Source: Vibrio pacinii DSM 19139
Lineage (GTDB): Bacteria; Pseudomonadota; Gammaproteobacteria; Enterobacterales; Vibrionaceae
Assembly (NCBI RefSeq): GCF_000711795.1
Contig: NZ_JONH01000017.1
Span: forward strand, 1-64,000
Direction of reading: 5' to 3'
DNA length: 64,000 bases
Within the stretch, counting starts at the first letter, position 1. Each line of letters starts with the position of its first letter. Below are positions 42,234-52,866 of this stretch, piece after piece. The translations under genes and the position numbers were made by a program. The notes under the pieces were generated by a model. It was not told the origin of the DNA and searched no databases. It saw only the letters and a list, made by a program, of their open reading frames with translations.

Positions 42234-43151
42234 TTAGTCGTGATGTTGTAATAAATTTTTCAACGCAGGTTCAATACGTGAGTAGCTAAAGCGAAAACCT
42301 AACTCTGTCAATTTCTTCGGTTTGGCTCGTATGCTGTCAAATAACAAAACAGAGCTTTCACCCATCAATAATTGCATTACCCACTTGGGCGTGAAAAGTA
42401 AATGTGGCCGTTTAAGCGCTTTAGCTAACGTCTGACTAAATTCTTTATTGGTGACTGGGTGTGGGGCGCACAAATTAAACTCACCAAGGGCATGCTGAGT
42501 CTCAAGCAAATAGACAATCGCTCTGACCATATCCAGCATATGAATCCAAGGCATATATTGGCGTCCACTGCCTAATGGGCCACCAACCCCTAATTTATAA
42601 GGGGGGAGCATTTTTTTCAGAGCGCCGCCTTCAGGATCCAGTACAACACCAGTGCGCAATAGGCACACGCGAGTCATATCGGAGCGAGCACGGCTAGCGA
42701 TGTGTTCCCATGTTGCACAAACTTGATGGGGGAATCCGTTGTTCTCAGTGACACGTAGTGTCTCATCAAAAGGGTGTTGTTGTTGATCGCCGTAAAAACC
42801 AACAGCGGAGCCACTGATAAAGACATTGGGTGGGTTGGTGCTAGCGTGAATGAGTTCGACTAATTTTTCAGTTAATAGCCACCGACTGTCACAGATGATC
42901 TTTTTCTGTTTTTTTGTCCAACGCTTATCGGCGATCGGCTCGCCAGCTAAGTTAATCACGCCATCAAAGTCATTGAGGTGCTGCAGGCTATCTAAATCAT
43001 TAATATAGGTAACATTACCCATATCGGTATGATTGAGTGCCTGTTGTGCTGCTTTTGTGTTACGTGTGAGCAGAACGATCTCGTGTGTTGTTAAATGCTT
43101 TAACAGTTCGCGCCCAATAAATCCCGAACCACCAGTCAGCAATAGCTTCAT
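42234..43151 (-). CDS. yfcH: TIGR01777 family epimerase-like protein (YfcH)
   Basis: A 305-residue extended-SDR protein with the nucleotide-binding start LLTGGSGFIGREL and the C-terminal DUF1731 domain (from about 250). Typical family stretches are INLAGEPIADKRW, SGSAVGFYG, and WIHMLDMVRAI. The E. coli homologue is YfcH; its substrate is unknown. It is divergent from the DUF1538 operon. Confidence 0.9.
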   Translation of the reverse strand: MKLLLTGGSGFIGRELLKHLTTHEIVLLTRNTKAAQQALNHTDMGNVTYINDLDSLQHLNDFDGVINLAGEPIADKRWTKKQKKIICDSRWLLTEKLVELIHASTNPPNVFISGSAVGFYGDQQQHPFDETLRVTENNGFPHQVCATWEHIASRARSDMTRVCLLRTGVVLDPEGGALKKMLPPYKLGVGGPLGSGRQYMPWIHMLDMVRAIVYLLETQHALGEFNLCAPHPVTNKEFSQTLAKALKRPHLLFTPKWVMQLLMGESSVLLFDSIRAKPKKLTELGFRFSYSRIEPALKNLLQHHD

Positions 43152-43382
43152 TTTACATCCTTAATCTTGGCCACGTTTTTGTAAGCGAGAGTCTAACCAT
43201 AGTTAACTATTGTTACTAATTATAGCGACTTAGAATAAAAAGTGATCATATGTGGCAATATCACAAAATTAACATTTTGTTACGTTTATCTTCATCTACG
43301 CTGCTGAAATCACATCGGAAAACGAGTTTGTTTGTCATGCTTGCATAAAGCGTAAATCGCGTACAGCACACAAGGAGGTTGA

Positions 43383-44117
43383 GTGGGAGCCGTTATCGCG
43401 TTACTCAGAGCGCTTTTAGGCAGTTTGAGGGATTTAACTCCCATTATTGTCGTTATTGCATTCTTTCAATTGGTTGTGCTGCAAGAGCCACTGCCTCACT
43501 TGCTATCGATTTTGTTCGGCTTGGTACTGGTTATTTTCGGTCTGACATTCTTTATTTTTGGTCTGGAAATGGGGCTGTTCCCGATTGGAGAGAGCATGGC
43601 TCAGGCTTTTGCTCGCAAAGGGAGCGTGTTTTGGTTGCTTATCTTTGCTTTCTGTCTTGGCTTTGGTACGACGATTGCTGAGCCTGCCTTGACGGCCGTT
43701 GCCAATGAAGCCGCTGAGGTTGCCGCCGAAGGAGGCATGATTCTTCATCATCCACAAGCAATGGAAGAGTATGCCAATGGGCTCAGGTATACCGTTGCTT
43801 TATCTGTCGGGATCGCGATTTTACTTGGCGTATTGCGCATTCTTAAGGGCTGGCCGATTCAGTATATGATTATTGGCGGCTATATTGGTGTGGTGATCCT
43901 GACCATGTTTGCTCCACAAAGTATTATCGGCGTGGCCTATGACTCTGGTGGTGTAACAACGTCGACAATTACTGTCCCGCTCGTTACCGCTTTAGGGGTT
44001 GGGCTCGCTTCAGCAATTAAAGGGCGAAATCCTATGATCGATGGCTTTGGCTTGATCGCGTTTGCTTCCCTGTTACCTATGATGTTTGTCATGGTTTACG
44101 GCATGGTGGTGGCATGA
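43383..44117 (+). CDS. DUF1538 membrane protein, first subunit
   Basis: A 244-residue polytopic inner-membrane protein of the DUF1538 family with about six to seven hydrophobic segments. Landmark motifs are [32 protein letters not shown] and the glycine-rich [17 protein letters not shown]. It starts with GTG right after the near-perfect SD AAGGAGGTT. The end overlaps the next gene by 4 nt (ATGA). No transport substrate is known for the family. The paralogue next door shows the same motifs, so the two likely form a heterodimer that replaces the fused two-domain version found elsewhere. Confidence 0.88.
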   Translation: MGAVIALLRALLGSLRDLTPIIVVIAFFQLVVLQEPLPHLLSILFGLVLVIFGLTFFIFGLEMGLFPIGESMAQAFARKGSVFWLLIFAFCLGFGTTIAEPALTAVANEAAEVAAEGGMILHHPQAMEEYANGLRYTVALSVGIAILLGVLRILKGWPIQYMIIGGYIGVVILTMFAPQSIIGVAYDSGGVTTSTITVPLVTALGVGLASAIKGRNPMIDGFGLIAFASLLPMMFVMVYGMVVA

Positions 44118-44911
44118 TCGATTGGTCGCACTTTGCCGCTATTGTGATTGGCACTATTACCGACGTATTACCGATCGCGACGATTATTTTTGGTTTTCAG
44201 TTCGCGGTACTCCGGCGACCAGTGACGAATTTACCTAAAGTGATATTGGGCTTTTTCTATGTCATTTTAGGATTGTCGTTATTTCTTATCGGCCTAGATC
44301 TGGCCTTGTTTCCTCTTGGTGAAACGATGGCTGCTCAGTTAACCGCGCCAGATTTTATTACTCAGTTTCGTTTGTCATCAGTGGGAGAGTTCACGTGGAT
44401 TGATTACTACTGGGTCTACTTGTTTGCCTTTTTTATCGGCTTTAGCACGACGATTGCTGAGCCATCTTTGATCGCTGTGGCGATCAAAGCTAATCAGGTT
44501 TCTGGTGGGAGTATCAGTGTCAATGGGTTACGTATTGCGGTGGCCTTAGGGGTGGCAATTGGTATCTCTCTCGGCAGTTATCGAATTGTGGTTGGTGACC
44601 CGATCCACTACTACATTATTGTTGGCTACGTCATTGTAGTGGTTCAAACCTTTTATGCACCTAAATTGATTATCCCATTAGCTTATGATTCGGGCGGGGT
44701 AACGACGTCAACTGTGACGGTGCCTTTGGTAGCTGCCTTGGGCCTTGGACTGGCATCAACAGTACCAGGAAGAAATCCGATGATTGATGGATTTGGGTTG
44801 ATCGCGTTTGCAAGTTTGTTCCCCATAATTTCCGTTATGGGTTATGCACAAATCACTCAGTGGTTAAATAGTAAAGCAACTGAGCGGGAGGATAAAAACA
44901 ATGCGCTTTAA
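44114..44911 (+). CDS. DUF1538 membrane protein, second subunit
   Basis: A 265-residue paralogue of the preceding protein: [32 protein letters not shown] and [17 protein letters not shown] align with the first subunit. It has a longer loop around residues 75-100 ([16 protein letters not shown]) and a charged C-terminal tail ([11 protein letters not shown]). Its start overlaps the first subunit by 4 nt and its end overlaps the PII-like gene by 11 nt, so all are coupled. Confidence 0.88.
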   Translation: MIDWSHFAAIVIGTITDVLPIATIIFGFQFAVLRRPVTNLPKVILGFFYVILGLSLFLIGLDLALFPLGETMAAQLTAPDFITQFRLSSVGEFTWIDYYWVYLFAFFIGFSTTIAEPSLIAVAIKANQVSGGSISVNGLRIAVALGVAIGISLGSYRIVVGDPIHYYIIVGYVIVVVQTFYAPKLIIPLAYDSGGVTTSTVTVPLVAALGLGLASTVPGRNPMIDGFGLIAFASLFPIISVMGYAQITQWLNSKATEREDKNNAL

Positions 44912-45251
44912 ATTGTTATTAGCTTTTGTCGAAGACAGTAAAACCGATGTGGTTTTAGATGCGGCAAGGAAAGCCGGGGCAACAGGAGCCACGGTTATCA
45001 ATAACGCACGAGGAGAAGGGTTGAATCAAAAGCGTACCTTTTTTGGCTTGACCTTAGATGTACAAAAAGATGTGCTGCTGTTTGTGGTTGAAGAACACTT
45101 ATCAAGGCATATTCTCGAAACAATCAATGATGTTGGCGAGTTTGACCAAGAGTCCGGCCAAGGTATCGCAATACAGATCGATATAGAAGATGCCGTCGGT
45201 GTTGCTCATCAAGTTGAGAAGCTAACCAAAGTCGTAGAGGATGAGTTATGA
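44901..45251 (+). CDS. PII-like signal protein
   Basis: A 116-residue protein of the PII (GlnB) superfamily: the start [26 protein letters not shown] matches strand 1 and helix 1, and GATGATVINNARGEG leads into the T-loop. The T-loop is shorter than in GlnB and no equivalent of the uridylylated Tyr51 is visible; the B-loop region reads GEFDQESGQGIAIQ. It probably senses a small ligand and binds the adjacent DUF1538 proteins rather than taking part in classical nitrogen control. It overlaps both neighbours. Confidence 0.82.
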   Translation: MRFKLLLAFVEDSKTDVVLDAARKAGATGATVINNARGEGLNQKRTFFGLTLDVQKDVLLFVVEEHLSRHILETINDVGEFDQESGQGIAIQIDIEDAVGVAHQVEKLTKVVEDEL

Positions 45252-45652
45252 ATGACCACCCCAAAGTTCGTGTTTGTGATGTTATGACCAATAACTATGT
45301 TGTGATTGATGGGCTTACTACCGTCAAAGAGGGCATTCAGTTAGCAAAGAACCACCAAGTGAAAGCCTTGGTCGTGAACAAACGCAATGATGATGATGAA
45401 TATGGCTTAGTGCTAATGAACGATATCGCGAAAAAAGTGTTGGCCAAGAACCGTTCACCAGAGCGAACCAATATCTACGAGATCATGACGAAGCCTGCGC
45501 TATCGGTCTCATCGGATATGAACGTTAAATATTGTGCGCGATTATTCGAGCGTTTTGGGATCAGCCGAGCCCCTGTGATTGATAACGGTAAAATCGTCGG
45601 TATGGTCAGCTACAATAACATCGTTATTAACGGCATGATTCAAGGTGACTAA
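45248..45652 (+). CDS. CBS-domain protein
   Basis: A 134-residue protein made of one Bateman module: CBS1 from about residue 8 (VCDVMTNNYVVIDGL) and CBS2 from about 75 (YEIMTKPALSVSSDM ... GISRAPVIDNGKIVGMVSYNNI). Such modules bind adenine nucleotides and gate transporters or enzymes. It is the last gene of the DUF1538-DUF1538-PII-CBS operon and overlaps the PII-like gene by 4 nt. Confidence 0.88.
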   Translation: MNDHPKVRVCDVMTNNYVVIDGLTTVKEGIQLAKNHQVKALVVNKRNDDDEYGLVLMNDIAKKVLAKNRSPERTNIYEIMTKPALSVSSDMNVKYCARLFERFGISRAPVIDNGKIVGMVSYNNIVINGMIQGD

Positions 45653-45703
45653 TCGGAGGGCGCTGGGTAAAATCATCCTGCTATTGATTAAGGGGATGAT
45701 GTC

Positions 45704-46252
45704 GTGAAACTGTTTTTTGCCTCAGATTTGCATGGCAGTTTGCCTGCCACGGAAAAAGTACTGGATAAATATCAACAATCGGGTGCCGAGCATTTTATTT
45801 TGCTCGGAGATACGTTAAATCATGGGCCGCGGAATCCGGTTCCTGAAGGGTACAATCCGCCTGCAGTGAGCGAGTTACTCAACCGCTATGCGGAGGATAT
45901 TATTGCGGTTAGAGGCAACTGCGATAGTGAGGTTGATCAAATGTTGCTGTCGTTTCCTATGATGATGGATTATGCGTGGGTGCTATTGGCAAGCGGTCAG
46001 CGTTTGTTTCTCACTCATGGACACCTTTATAACGGCACAAAAAGGCCACCACTTCGCCCAGGAGACATTATTGCTCATGGCCACACTCATATTCCTGTGG
46101 CGCACAAAGACGGAGAGCAGGTTATTTTTAACCCCGGTTCGGTGACGTTTCCACGTGATGGTTACGCGCCTAGTTATGGCGTGTTTGAAGATAATCAGCT
46201 AAAGGTTCTGAGCTTTGACGATGAGGTGATCGTTCAAATCGCACTCGAATAA
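45704..46252 (+). CDS. yfcE: YfcE-type metallophosphodiesterase
   Basis: A 182-residue calcineurin-like phosphodiesterase. Metal motifs are SDLHGS, GDTLNHG, RGNCD, THGH and GHTHIP. It starts with GTG after a GGGG SD. E. coli YfcE cleaves artificial phosphodiesters; its natural substrate is unclear. It lies 51 nt after the CBS gene and may be read through from that operon. Confidence 0.92.
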   Translation: MKLFFASDLHGSLPATEKVLDKYQQSGAEHFILLGDTLNHGPRNPVPEGYNPPAVSELLNRYAEDIIAVRGNCDSEVDQMLLSFPMMMDYAWVLLASGQRLFLTHGHLYNGTKRPPLRPGDIIAHGHTHIPVAHKDGEQVIFNPGSVTFPRDGYAPSYGVFEDNQLKVLSFDDEVIVQIALE

Positions 46253-46290
46253 ACAGTGAATAAGCAGAGCCAATGATCCTCTGCTTATCT

Positions 46291-46584
46291 CTAGATCTGA
46301 TTATCGTTACTGCGGTCGGAATGGCCAAGATCTCGCTCAGGATCAATCTGATCGCGGACGCGCTGTTTGAGTACTTTAGCCTCTGGAAATCCACCATCTT
46401 GTTTGCGTTCCCATATCTGTTGCCCATTACAGACAATTTCAAAGCGGCCGCCAGTATCGGGGTGGAGCGATAATGTTTCAATCTCTTCACTAAAGGTGTG
46501 CAGTAGTTCTTGCGCAAGCCAAGCTGAACGTAACATCCAATTGCATTGGCGACAGTAGTAGATATCAATGATTGCCTTATTCAT
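46291..46584 (-). CDS. SelT/SelW/SelH (Rdx) family thioredoxin-like protein
   Basis: A 97-residue protein from the ATG at 46584 (MNKAIIDIYYCRQCNWMLRS). The redox motif is C11-R-Q-C14, the position of Cys-X-X-Sec in selenoprotein W. GGRFEIVCNGQQIWERKQDGGFPE is the family signature around residues 45-68. It has Cys instead of selenocysteine. The role is unknown, presumed thiol redox. It is convergent with yfcE. Confidence 0.88.
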   Translation of the reverse strand: MNKAIIDIYYCRQCNWMLRSAWLAQELLHTFSEEIETLSLHPDTGGRFEIVCNGQQIWERKQDGGFPEAKVLKQRVRDQIDPERDLGHSDRSNDNQI

Positions 46585-46770
46585 ACGGGTCCTATTAAAA
46601 ATAAGCATTAATCCGAACGCCAGTGTGAGTCGTTCGAAACAGGGTTTAATTGATTGCGAACGCAGGTCGTTAGGTCAGTACTTAGACAGCTATCGGATAT
46701 TGTGAGGCTAGGGGATTTGTAAATGTGAGTCTAGTAGGCTAAGAGCGTTTATCCAATCCATTTGACGTGC

Positions 46771-46796
46771 AATAAAAAGGGGCGTCATGCCCCTTT
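46771..46796 (-). terminator. toxRS terminator
   Basis: AAAGGGGC / GCCCCTTT over GTCAT, followed on the minus strand by TTTTTATT, just past the toxS stop. Confidence 0.88.
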
Positions 46797-46804
46797 GAGT
46801 GAGA

Positions 46805-47320
46805 TTAGTTACTAAAAAGTACCGTAGAGCCGTGACTTAAGCTAGTTAACAGCAAGGTTTTTTCATTAATAATATCAATGCGGCGACTCTGCTGGGCATC
46901 CATCTTGAAAATTTGCGTGATGAGAGCTAACTGTGCAGGAGTAAAGTCCTTGCTCTGCGCCGAGGAGACATCTTTAAACTCTGTTGGTGATATCAACAAG
47001 TAATTGTCACTGATATCCCATTCACCTGTTTCTGAAATATTGATGACGCTTTCGGTTGCGCCATTTTCTGGGTAAAGACGCACGTTCGATACACGAATAT
47101 AAGTGTTGTTGGGCAAATATTTAACATTCGACATGACGTTGACTTTGCGCAATGGACCCACAGACTTTTCTTGTAAAGGTTCGGCAATGACGGTGACCAT
47201 TTTCGATTGCCATTCGTTAGAGGTCAATGTTTGCTCAACTTTTAAGTCGCTGCCCCAGTATAGCCAACTACTAAAAAGTGCAGAGACAATCAGTAAGATG
47301 ATAGCGAATTTCTGATTCAT
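46805..47320 (-). CDS. toxS: ToxR-associated membrane protein ToxS
   Basis: A 171-residue periplasmic effector that stabilises ToxR. An N-terminal transmembrane anchor (FAIILLIVSALFSSWLYWG) is followed by a periplasmic domain. Sequence similarity is modest but the location 9 nt downstream of toxR and convergent away from htpG is the conserved vibrio layout. Confidence 0.93.
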   Translation of the reverse strand: MNQKFAIILLIVSALFSSWLYWGSDLKVEQTLTSNEWQSKMVTVIAEPLQEKSVGPLRKVNVMSNVKYLPNNTYIRVSNVRLYPENGATESVINISETGEWDISDNYLLISPTEFKDVSSAQSKDFTPAQLALITQIFKMDAQQSRRIDIINEKTLLLTSLSHGSTVLFSN

Positions 47321-47329
47321 AGTGGTTTC

Positions 47330-48187
47330 CTAGTTGCAGACTTTACCCAGATCTTGTTGCTCGGTAACGATGCGTAACGTAATGTTTTCTCCAGAGTTCG
47401 TTGGAGAGTGAATATAGTTAAGAATGAGTTGGTTATTTTGCCCACCCGTTGCAATCACTTCTATTGGGGCAAGCGCACCTTGATGCGTTGTATTGTATTG
47501 CTTAACGCATTGCTCGATCGATGGGTACCATTGAGTGAGATCAGGATGATTGAGTGGTGTTTTAACGGGAGTACTATCATAAATACCGATTTCACGGAAT
47601 TTTGACTCGGCCGGATTGGTTAACAGAACCACAAAAATAGGCAGAAAAATAGCAACAATCAGCATCAGTTTGGTTAATAACGTCATGGCAGGTTTCGCCG
47701 GCGAAGGAACTAACGCGGGTCTCTGCTCTGCTGCTGGTGGTACTTCAACCGTGCTCTCTTCACTCACTACTATCATGTCATGAGTGTCATCGTCACCCGG
47801 TGTAATGTCTTCCGCTTCATTGTCCCCACTCATTAGTGGCGTAACACGATCGACACTACAAATGAGTTGGTAACCGCGTTTGGGGACGGTTTTGACGTAC
47901 ATTGGTGACTTAGTTGAATCGTTAAGTAGTTTACGCAGCGTAGAGATCGCTTGAGTCAGGCTTGAGTCGTCAACTTCAAACCCCTGTCGGCGCCAAACAA
48001 AGTCGTGCAGGTCGTTGCGTGAAACTATTTCACTCGGTTTTTCACACATTAGTAGAAGAATACGGCTTTCGTTACTTCCTAGACGGATAAGCTCGTTATC
48101 GCCCTCTTTATCCATAAGAGAGTTGGTGTTGGGATCAAAGGTAAATCTGTTTGCAAGATTAAATTTAGTACCTATGTTACTCATCAA
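47330..48187 (-). CDS. toxR: Transmembrane transcriptional regulator ToxR
   Basis: A membrane-bound transcription factor that senses bile, pH and envelope state, and controls outer-membrane porins in vibrios. The OmpR-type winged helix spans about 20-110 (RLGSNESRILLLM, EVDDSSLTQAISTLRKLL, TVPKRGYQLI). A variable acidic linker follows, then one transmembrane helix (about 170-190) and a periplasmic domain with the paired cysteines C227 and C284. GGQNNQLILNYIHSP is shared with V. cholerae ToxR. No signal peptide. It is 285 residues. Confidence 0.97.
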   Translation of the reverse strand: MMSNIGTKFNLANRFTFDPNTNSLMDKEGDNELIRLGSNESRILLLMCEKPSEIVSRNDLHDFVWRRQGFEVDDSSLTQAISTLRKLLNDSTKSPMYVKTVPKRGYQLICSVDRVTPLMSGDNEAEDITPGDDDTHDMIVVSEESTVEVPPAAEQRPALVPSPAKPAMTLLTKLMLIVAIFLPIFVVLLTNPAESKFREIGIYDSTPVKTPLNHPDLTQWYPSIEQCVKQYNTTHQGALAPIEVIATGGQNNQLILNYIHSPTNSGENITLRIVTEQQDLGKVCN

Positions 48188-48340
48188 TCTATAGCCATTT
48201 TATTAAAAGTTTCAGGGGATCAAGCTACTCGAAAGCTCAGTTTTATTGCCGTTGAACAACTAGTTTATATTTTTTGATTTTTAAGGTGTCAAGAATAGTC
48301 AAAATAAAAACAAAAAAACACTGTTTTTATCTTTGTTGAC

Positions 48341-48368
48341 CTTGAATTTACATTTGTCACCCTCATGT
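48341..48368 (+). promoter_or_regulatory. Sigma-32 heat-shock promoter of htpG
   Basis: CTTGAAT (48341-48347), a 13-bp spacer, then CCTCATGT (48361-48368) fits the sigma-32 consensus CTTGAAA-N13-CCCCATNT. It lies about 80 bp before htpG, a known heat-shock gene. The 260-bp toxR-htpG gap also contains the divergent toxR promoter, which I could not resolve. Confidence 0.75.
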
Positions 48369-48447
48369 TAATGGACAGATTAGAGTCAATAGCAAATTAG
48401 AGTAATTAACTTATTGGCTTGATATGTAAAGTACTTATGGAGTTATC

Positions 48448-50352
48448 ATGAGCGAAACAGTTACCCACAATAAAGAAACTCGTGGCTTTCAGTCTGAAGT
48501 TAAGCAATTACTTCATTTAATGATTCACTCTCTTTACTCAAATAAAGAGATCTTCCTGCGCGAGCTGATTTCTAATGCGTCTGACGCTTCTGACAAACTG
48601 CGCTTCCAAGCGTTGTCTAATCCTGACCTCTATCAAGGTGATGCTGAACTTGGCGTCAAACTCTCCTTCGACGAAACGGCAAACACACTGACCATTTCTG
48701 ATAATGGTATTGGTATGAGTCGTGATGATGTGATTGAACATTTAGGTACAATCGCCAAATCAGGCACAGCTGAGTTTTTCTCGAAATTGTCGGATGAGCA
48801 ATCAAAAGACTCGCAATTGATTGGTCAATTTGGTGTTGGTTTCTACTCTGCATTCATTGTAGCTGATGCGGTAACGGTGCGTACTCGCGCAGCAGGCTTG
48901 CCAGCGGATCAAGCGGTACAGTGGCATTCTGCCGGTGAAGGTGAGTACACGATAGAAGACATCAATAAAGAGTCGCGTGGCACGGACATTATTCTTCACA
49001 TGCGCGAAGACGGCAAAGAGTTCCTCAACGAGTGGCGTCTTCGTGAAGTGATCAGCAAGTACTCAGATCATATCGGAATTCCTGTTGCTATTCAGACCGC
49101 AGAGCGCGATGAAGAAGGCAACGAAACGGGTGAGAAAAAGTGGGAGCAAATTAATAAGGCTCAAGCGCTTTGGACTCGTAATAAAGCAGATATCTCTGAC
49201 GAAGAGTACCAAGAGTTCTATAAACACGTATCACACGATTTTGCAGATCCACTGGTGTGGAGTCATAACCGCGTTGAAGGTAAGAACGATTACACTAGTC
49301 TGCTTTACATCCCAGCGAAAGCACCATGGGATATGATGAACCGCGATCATAAATCAGGTTTGAAGCTTTATGTACAGCGTGTGTTTATCATGGATGACGC
49401 CGAGCAGTTTATGCCATCATACCTACGTTTTGTTCGTGGTTTGATTGACTCTAACGATCTGCCGCTTAACGTATCGCGTGAAATCCTGCAAGATAACAAA
49501 GTGACTCAGTCGCTACGTAATGCATGTACGAAACGTGTGCTGACCATGCTGGAACGAATCGCCAAGAATGATGAAGAGAAATACCAATCATTCTGGAAAG
49601 AGTTTGGCTTGGTGTTGAAAGAAGGCCCAGCTGAAGACATGAGCAATAAAGAGAAAATTGCTAGTCTACTGCGCTTTGCATCAACAGAAGTTGACTCAGC
49701 AGATCAAACGGTGAGCCTTGCTTCGTATGTTGAACGTATGAAAGAAGGTCAAGATAAGATCTACTACCTCACGGCTGACAGCTATGCAGCGGCAAAAAAT
49801 AGCCCTCACTTAGAGCAATTTAAAGCCAAAGGCATCGAAGTTATTTTGATGTTTGATCGCATTGATGAGTGGCTGATGAACTACCTCACTGAGTTCGATG
49901 GTAAGTCGTTCCAATCGATTACCAAAGCGGGTCTTGATCTGAGCAAGTTTGAAGATGAAGCTGAGCAAGAAAAACGCAAAGAGACAGAAGAAGAGTTCAA
50001 GTCAGTTGTTGAGCGCACTAAAGCCTATCTAGGTGACCGTGTTAAAGAGGTGCGCACAACCTTCAAGCTTGCGACAACCCCTGCGGTAGTGGTCACCGAC
50101 GATTTCGAGATGGGTACACAAATGGCTAAGCTACTTGAAGCGGCAGGTCAAGCTGCACCAGAAGTGAAGTACATTTTCGAAATTAACCCGGAGCACCAAT
50201 TGGTTAAGCGTATGGCGGACGAAGCTGACGAGGAAGCTTTTGGTCGTTGGGTTGAAGTGTTACTCGGCCAAGCAATGTTAGCTGAACGTGGTTCGATGGA
50301 AGATCCGTCTCAGTTCCTTGGCGCCATCAATACCCTTTTGACTAAGGGCTAA
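48448..50352 (+). CDS. htpG: Molecular chaperone HtpG (bacterial Hsp90)
   Basis: An ATP-driven homodimeric chaperone of the cytoplasm. It has 634 residues: the N-terminal GHKL ATPase domain (with [14 protein letters not shown] and [11 protein letters not shown]), the middle domain (with [12 protein letters not shown] and [11 protein letters not shown]) and the dimerisation domain. It carries a sigma-32 promoter upstream and a terminator downstream. Confidence 0.99.
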   Translation: MSETVTHNKETRGFQSEVKQLLHLMIHSLYSNKEIFLRELISNASDASDKLRFQALSNPDLYQGDAELGVKLSFDETANTLTISDNGIGMSRDDVIEHLGTIAKSGTAEFFSKLSDEQSKDSQLIGQFGVGFYSAFIVADAVTVRTRAAGLPADQAVQWHSAGEGEYTIEDINKESRGTDIILHMREDGKEFLNEWRLREVISKYSDHIGIPVAIQTAERDEEGNETGEKKWEQINKAQALWTRNKADISDEEYQEFYKHVSHDFADPLVWSHNRVEGKNDYTSLLYIPAKAPWDMMNRDHKSGLKLYVQRVFIMDDAEQFMPSYLRFVRGLIDSNDLPLNVSREILQDNKVTQSLRNACTKRVLTMLERIAKNDEEKYQSFWKEFGLVLKEGPAEDMSNKEKIASLLRFASTEVDSADQTVSLASYVERMKEGQDKIYYLTADSYAAAKNSPHLEQFKAKGIEVILMFDRIDEWLMNYLTEFDGKSFQSITKAGLDLSKFEDEAEQEKRKETEEEFKSVVERTKAYLGDRVKEVRTTFKLATTPAVVVTDDFEMGTQMAKLLEAAGQAAPEVKYIFEINPEHQLVKRMADEADEEAFGRWVEVLLGQAMLAERGSMEDPSQFLGAINTLLTKG

Positions 50353-50367
50353 TAACCTAAAAGACTC

Positions 50368-50394
50368 AAAAAGCTCGCATCTTGCGGGCTTTTT
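50368..50394 (+). terminator. htpG terminator
   Basis: AAAAAGCTCGC / GCGGGCTTTTT forms an 11-bp stem with one T-G pair over ATCTT, ending in T5. Confidence 0.85.
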
Positions 50395-50497
50395 GGTTTA
50401 ATTGCATTAATTGTGAATGAAACCCCGCGATGTTGCAGATGATAGTGAGTGTTTAAGCATTCTTTAGTCGTAATCCGCTCTCGGTCTTCAATTTGTA

Positions 50498-50506
50498 TGG
50501 TAGAAT
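50498..50506 (+). promoter_or_regulatory. Extended -10 candidate promoter for adk leader
   Basis: TGG-TAGAAT (TGn plus TAGAAT at 50501-50506) has the extended -10 form. A start near 50513 would put the hairpin at 50528 at the very beginning of the adk leader. No good -35 is visible. Confidence 0.35.
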
Positions 50507-50527
50507 GCAATCTTGAAACGAAACGAT

Positions 50528-50555
50528 CAGGCGTGTAATGTGCACGCCTGTTTTA
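50528..50555 (+). terminator. Terminator-like hairpin in the adk leader
   Basis: CAGGCGTG / CACGCCTG over TAATGTG is followed by TTTTATT, a good intrinsic terminator. It stands 108 nt before the adk ATG and only about 20 nt after an extended -10, so it may act as an attenuator or end a very short RNA. Confidence 0.6.
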
Positions 50556-50572
50556 TTGTTAACCGCAAATAA

Positions 50573-51308
<736 letters not shown>

Positions 51309-51343
51309 TTCACTAAGCGTGAATTTGGAAAATTTGTTATAGT

Positions 51344-51374
51344 AAAAGCGACCTACATAGGTCGCTTTTTTTAT
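51344..51374 (+). terminator. adk terminator
   Basis: AAAAGCGACCT / AGGTCGCTTTT over ACAT, followed by a T-run. Confidence 0.92.
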
Positions 51375-51439
51375 TGCTGTACGTTGATCGATAAGACTCT
51401 TCGTTACGTAACCACCCATTTCAGTGTTGATAGGAAGCT

Positions 51440-52399
51440 ATGCAAAATCATAAAAAACAAGGTGTGTTATTAGTGAATTTGGGCACACCGGATGAAGCGA
51501 CAGCCCCTGCAGTCAAGCGTTTCTTAAGCCAGTTTCTCCATGATAAGCGTGTTGTGGATATGACTCGCTGGTTATGGTGTCCCATTTTACATGGTGTGAT
51601 TTTGCCAATTCGTGCGCCAAAAGTGGCGAAGCTTTATCAAAGTGTATGGATGGAACAAGGCTCGCCTCTAATGGTCTACTCGAAGAGACAGGCGAATAAG
51701 CTTGCTCGCAAGATCGAGCTTCCTGTGGAAGTGGGGATGACTTACGGCAATCCAAGTTTGCAATCTGGTCTTGAAGCCTTGTTAGCACAAGGGGTAGAAG
51801 ATGTCATCGTGCTACCCTTGTACCCGCAATATTCAGGAACGACGACCGCAGCAGTCTCTGATGGCCTGACTAAAGCGTTTAAAAACATGCCTGTCATGCC
51901 AGGATATCGGTTTATCCGAGATTACTACCAACACCCCATGTACATCAAAGCACTTGCTCAAAGTGTCAGACGTTCTTGGGAAAAGAACGGTAAAGGTGAT
52001 TACCTACTGTGTTCTTATCATGGTATTCCTAAACGCTATGCTGATAATGGTGATGTGTATCCGCAACATTGTGATCGTACCACGACATTATTGGCGCGAG
52101 AGCTTGAATTGGCTCCCAACCAAATTGGGATGACTTACCAGTCGCGTTTTGGACGTGAAGAGTGGCTACAACCTTATACCGACAAAACGCTAGAGACATT
52201 ACCAGGCAAAGGTATTAAGAATCTCGACATTATTGCTCCTGCTTTTTCCGTTGATTGTTTGGAAACACTAGAAGAAATTTCCGATCAATGCAGTGAGATC
52301 TTTATGGAAAAAGGGGGAGAGAAATTTACCTATATTCCATGTCTAAATGATGATGAGTTGCATATTCAAATGATGGTGGATTTGATTTCAAACTGTTAA
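51440..52399 (+). CDS. hemH: Ferrochelatase
   Basis: Inserts ferrous iron into protoporphyrin IX, the last step of heme synthesis. It has 319 residues; [18 protein letters not shown] opens the protein, the conserved histidine is in [12 protein letters not shown], and the acidic patch in [12 protein letters not shown]. adk-hemH order is as in E. coli. Confidence 0.98.
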   Translation: MQNHKKQGVLLVNLGTPDEATAPAVKRFLSQFLHDKRVVDMTRWLWCPILHGVILPIRAPKVAKLYQSVWMEQGSPLMVYSKRQANKLARKIELPVEVGMTYGNPSLQSGLEALLAQGVEDVIVLPLYPQYSGTTTAAVSDGLTKAFKNMPVMPGYRFIRDYYQHPMYIKALAQSVRRSWEKNGKGDYLLCSYHGIPKRYADNGDVYPQHCDRTTTLLARELELAPNQIGMTYQSRFGREEWLQPYTDKTLETLPGKGIKNLDIIAPAFSVDCLETLEEISDQCSEIFMEKGGEKFTYIPCLNDDELHIQMMVDLISNC

Positions 52400-52422
52400 A
52401 TCAGCCAATCATTATTCCAATC

Positions 52423-52447
52423 AAAGGTCGCGTGTGCGGCCTTTTTT
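52423..52447 (+). terminator. hemH terminator
   Basis: AAAGGTCGC / GCGGCCTTT over GTGT with one T-G pair, followed by six T. Confidence 0.87.
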
Positions 52448-52866
52448 ACGTTCTAAGCCATCCGCTGTATGGGTCTTTGTGGGGAAATGTGCTTGTGCAT
52501 AAGCAACGCAACACTACATTAAGTGATCAAGATCTGATTATTAGCAGTGGAAACTTAAAGGAACCTAAATTGAGTGTGAGTTAACGAGGGCTATGCTGTT
52601 AGAAATAAAAAATAAACGCGAACTTGATCACCGTTTGGTTTTTTATTTTATTTTTGATTTTATTAACTGTATGAAAATTAAGAATTAAATTACTTTTTTG
52701 TTTTTTACGTTGATGTGCGTCGCACTAAGTTAGGATTAATTTTTTATCATGAATTAAATCAGACATTATGTTCGCCAAGCCAGGGAGGCAAATCATTTGA
52801 GCGGTTATAGGTGAAGAACTACCTCGTGAACGACCGCTACACATTTTAGTAAAAAGGCAGATCATA
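52448..52866. other. AT-rich gap upstream of the KdgM-type porin
   Basis: About 420 bp that must hold the porin promoter. It contains a weak CRP-like site (listed separately) and, close to the gene, a leader segment with complementary AGCGGT (52800-52805) and ACCGCT (52833-52838). No small gene with a convincing SD was found. The porin SD is AAGG, about 9-12 nt before the ATG at 52867. Confidence 0.35.
52522..52537 (+). promoter_or_regulatory. Weak CRP-like site
   Basis: AGTGA-TCAAGA-TCTGA matches the CRP consensus TGTGA-N6-TCACA at seven of ten positions. Sugar porins are commonly CRP-dependent, but the match is weak and the distance to the gene is large. Confidence 0.25.

Noticed and set aside
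52593..52688. 31-codon frame beginning MLLEIKNKREL upstream of the KdgM porin
   Set aside because: The possible SD GAGG is only about 4 nt from the ATG, the composition is simply AT-rich (Phe, Ile, Lys), and no secondary evidence supports it.
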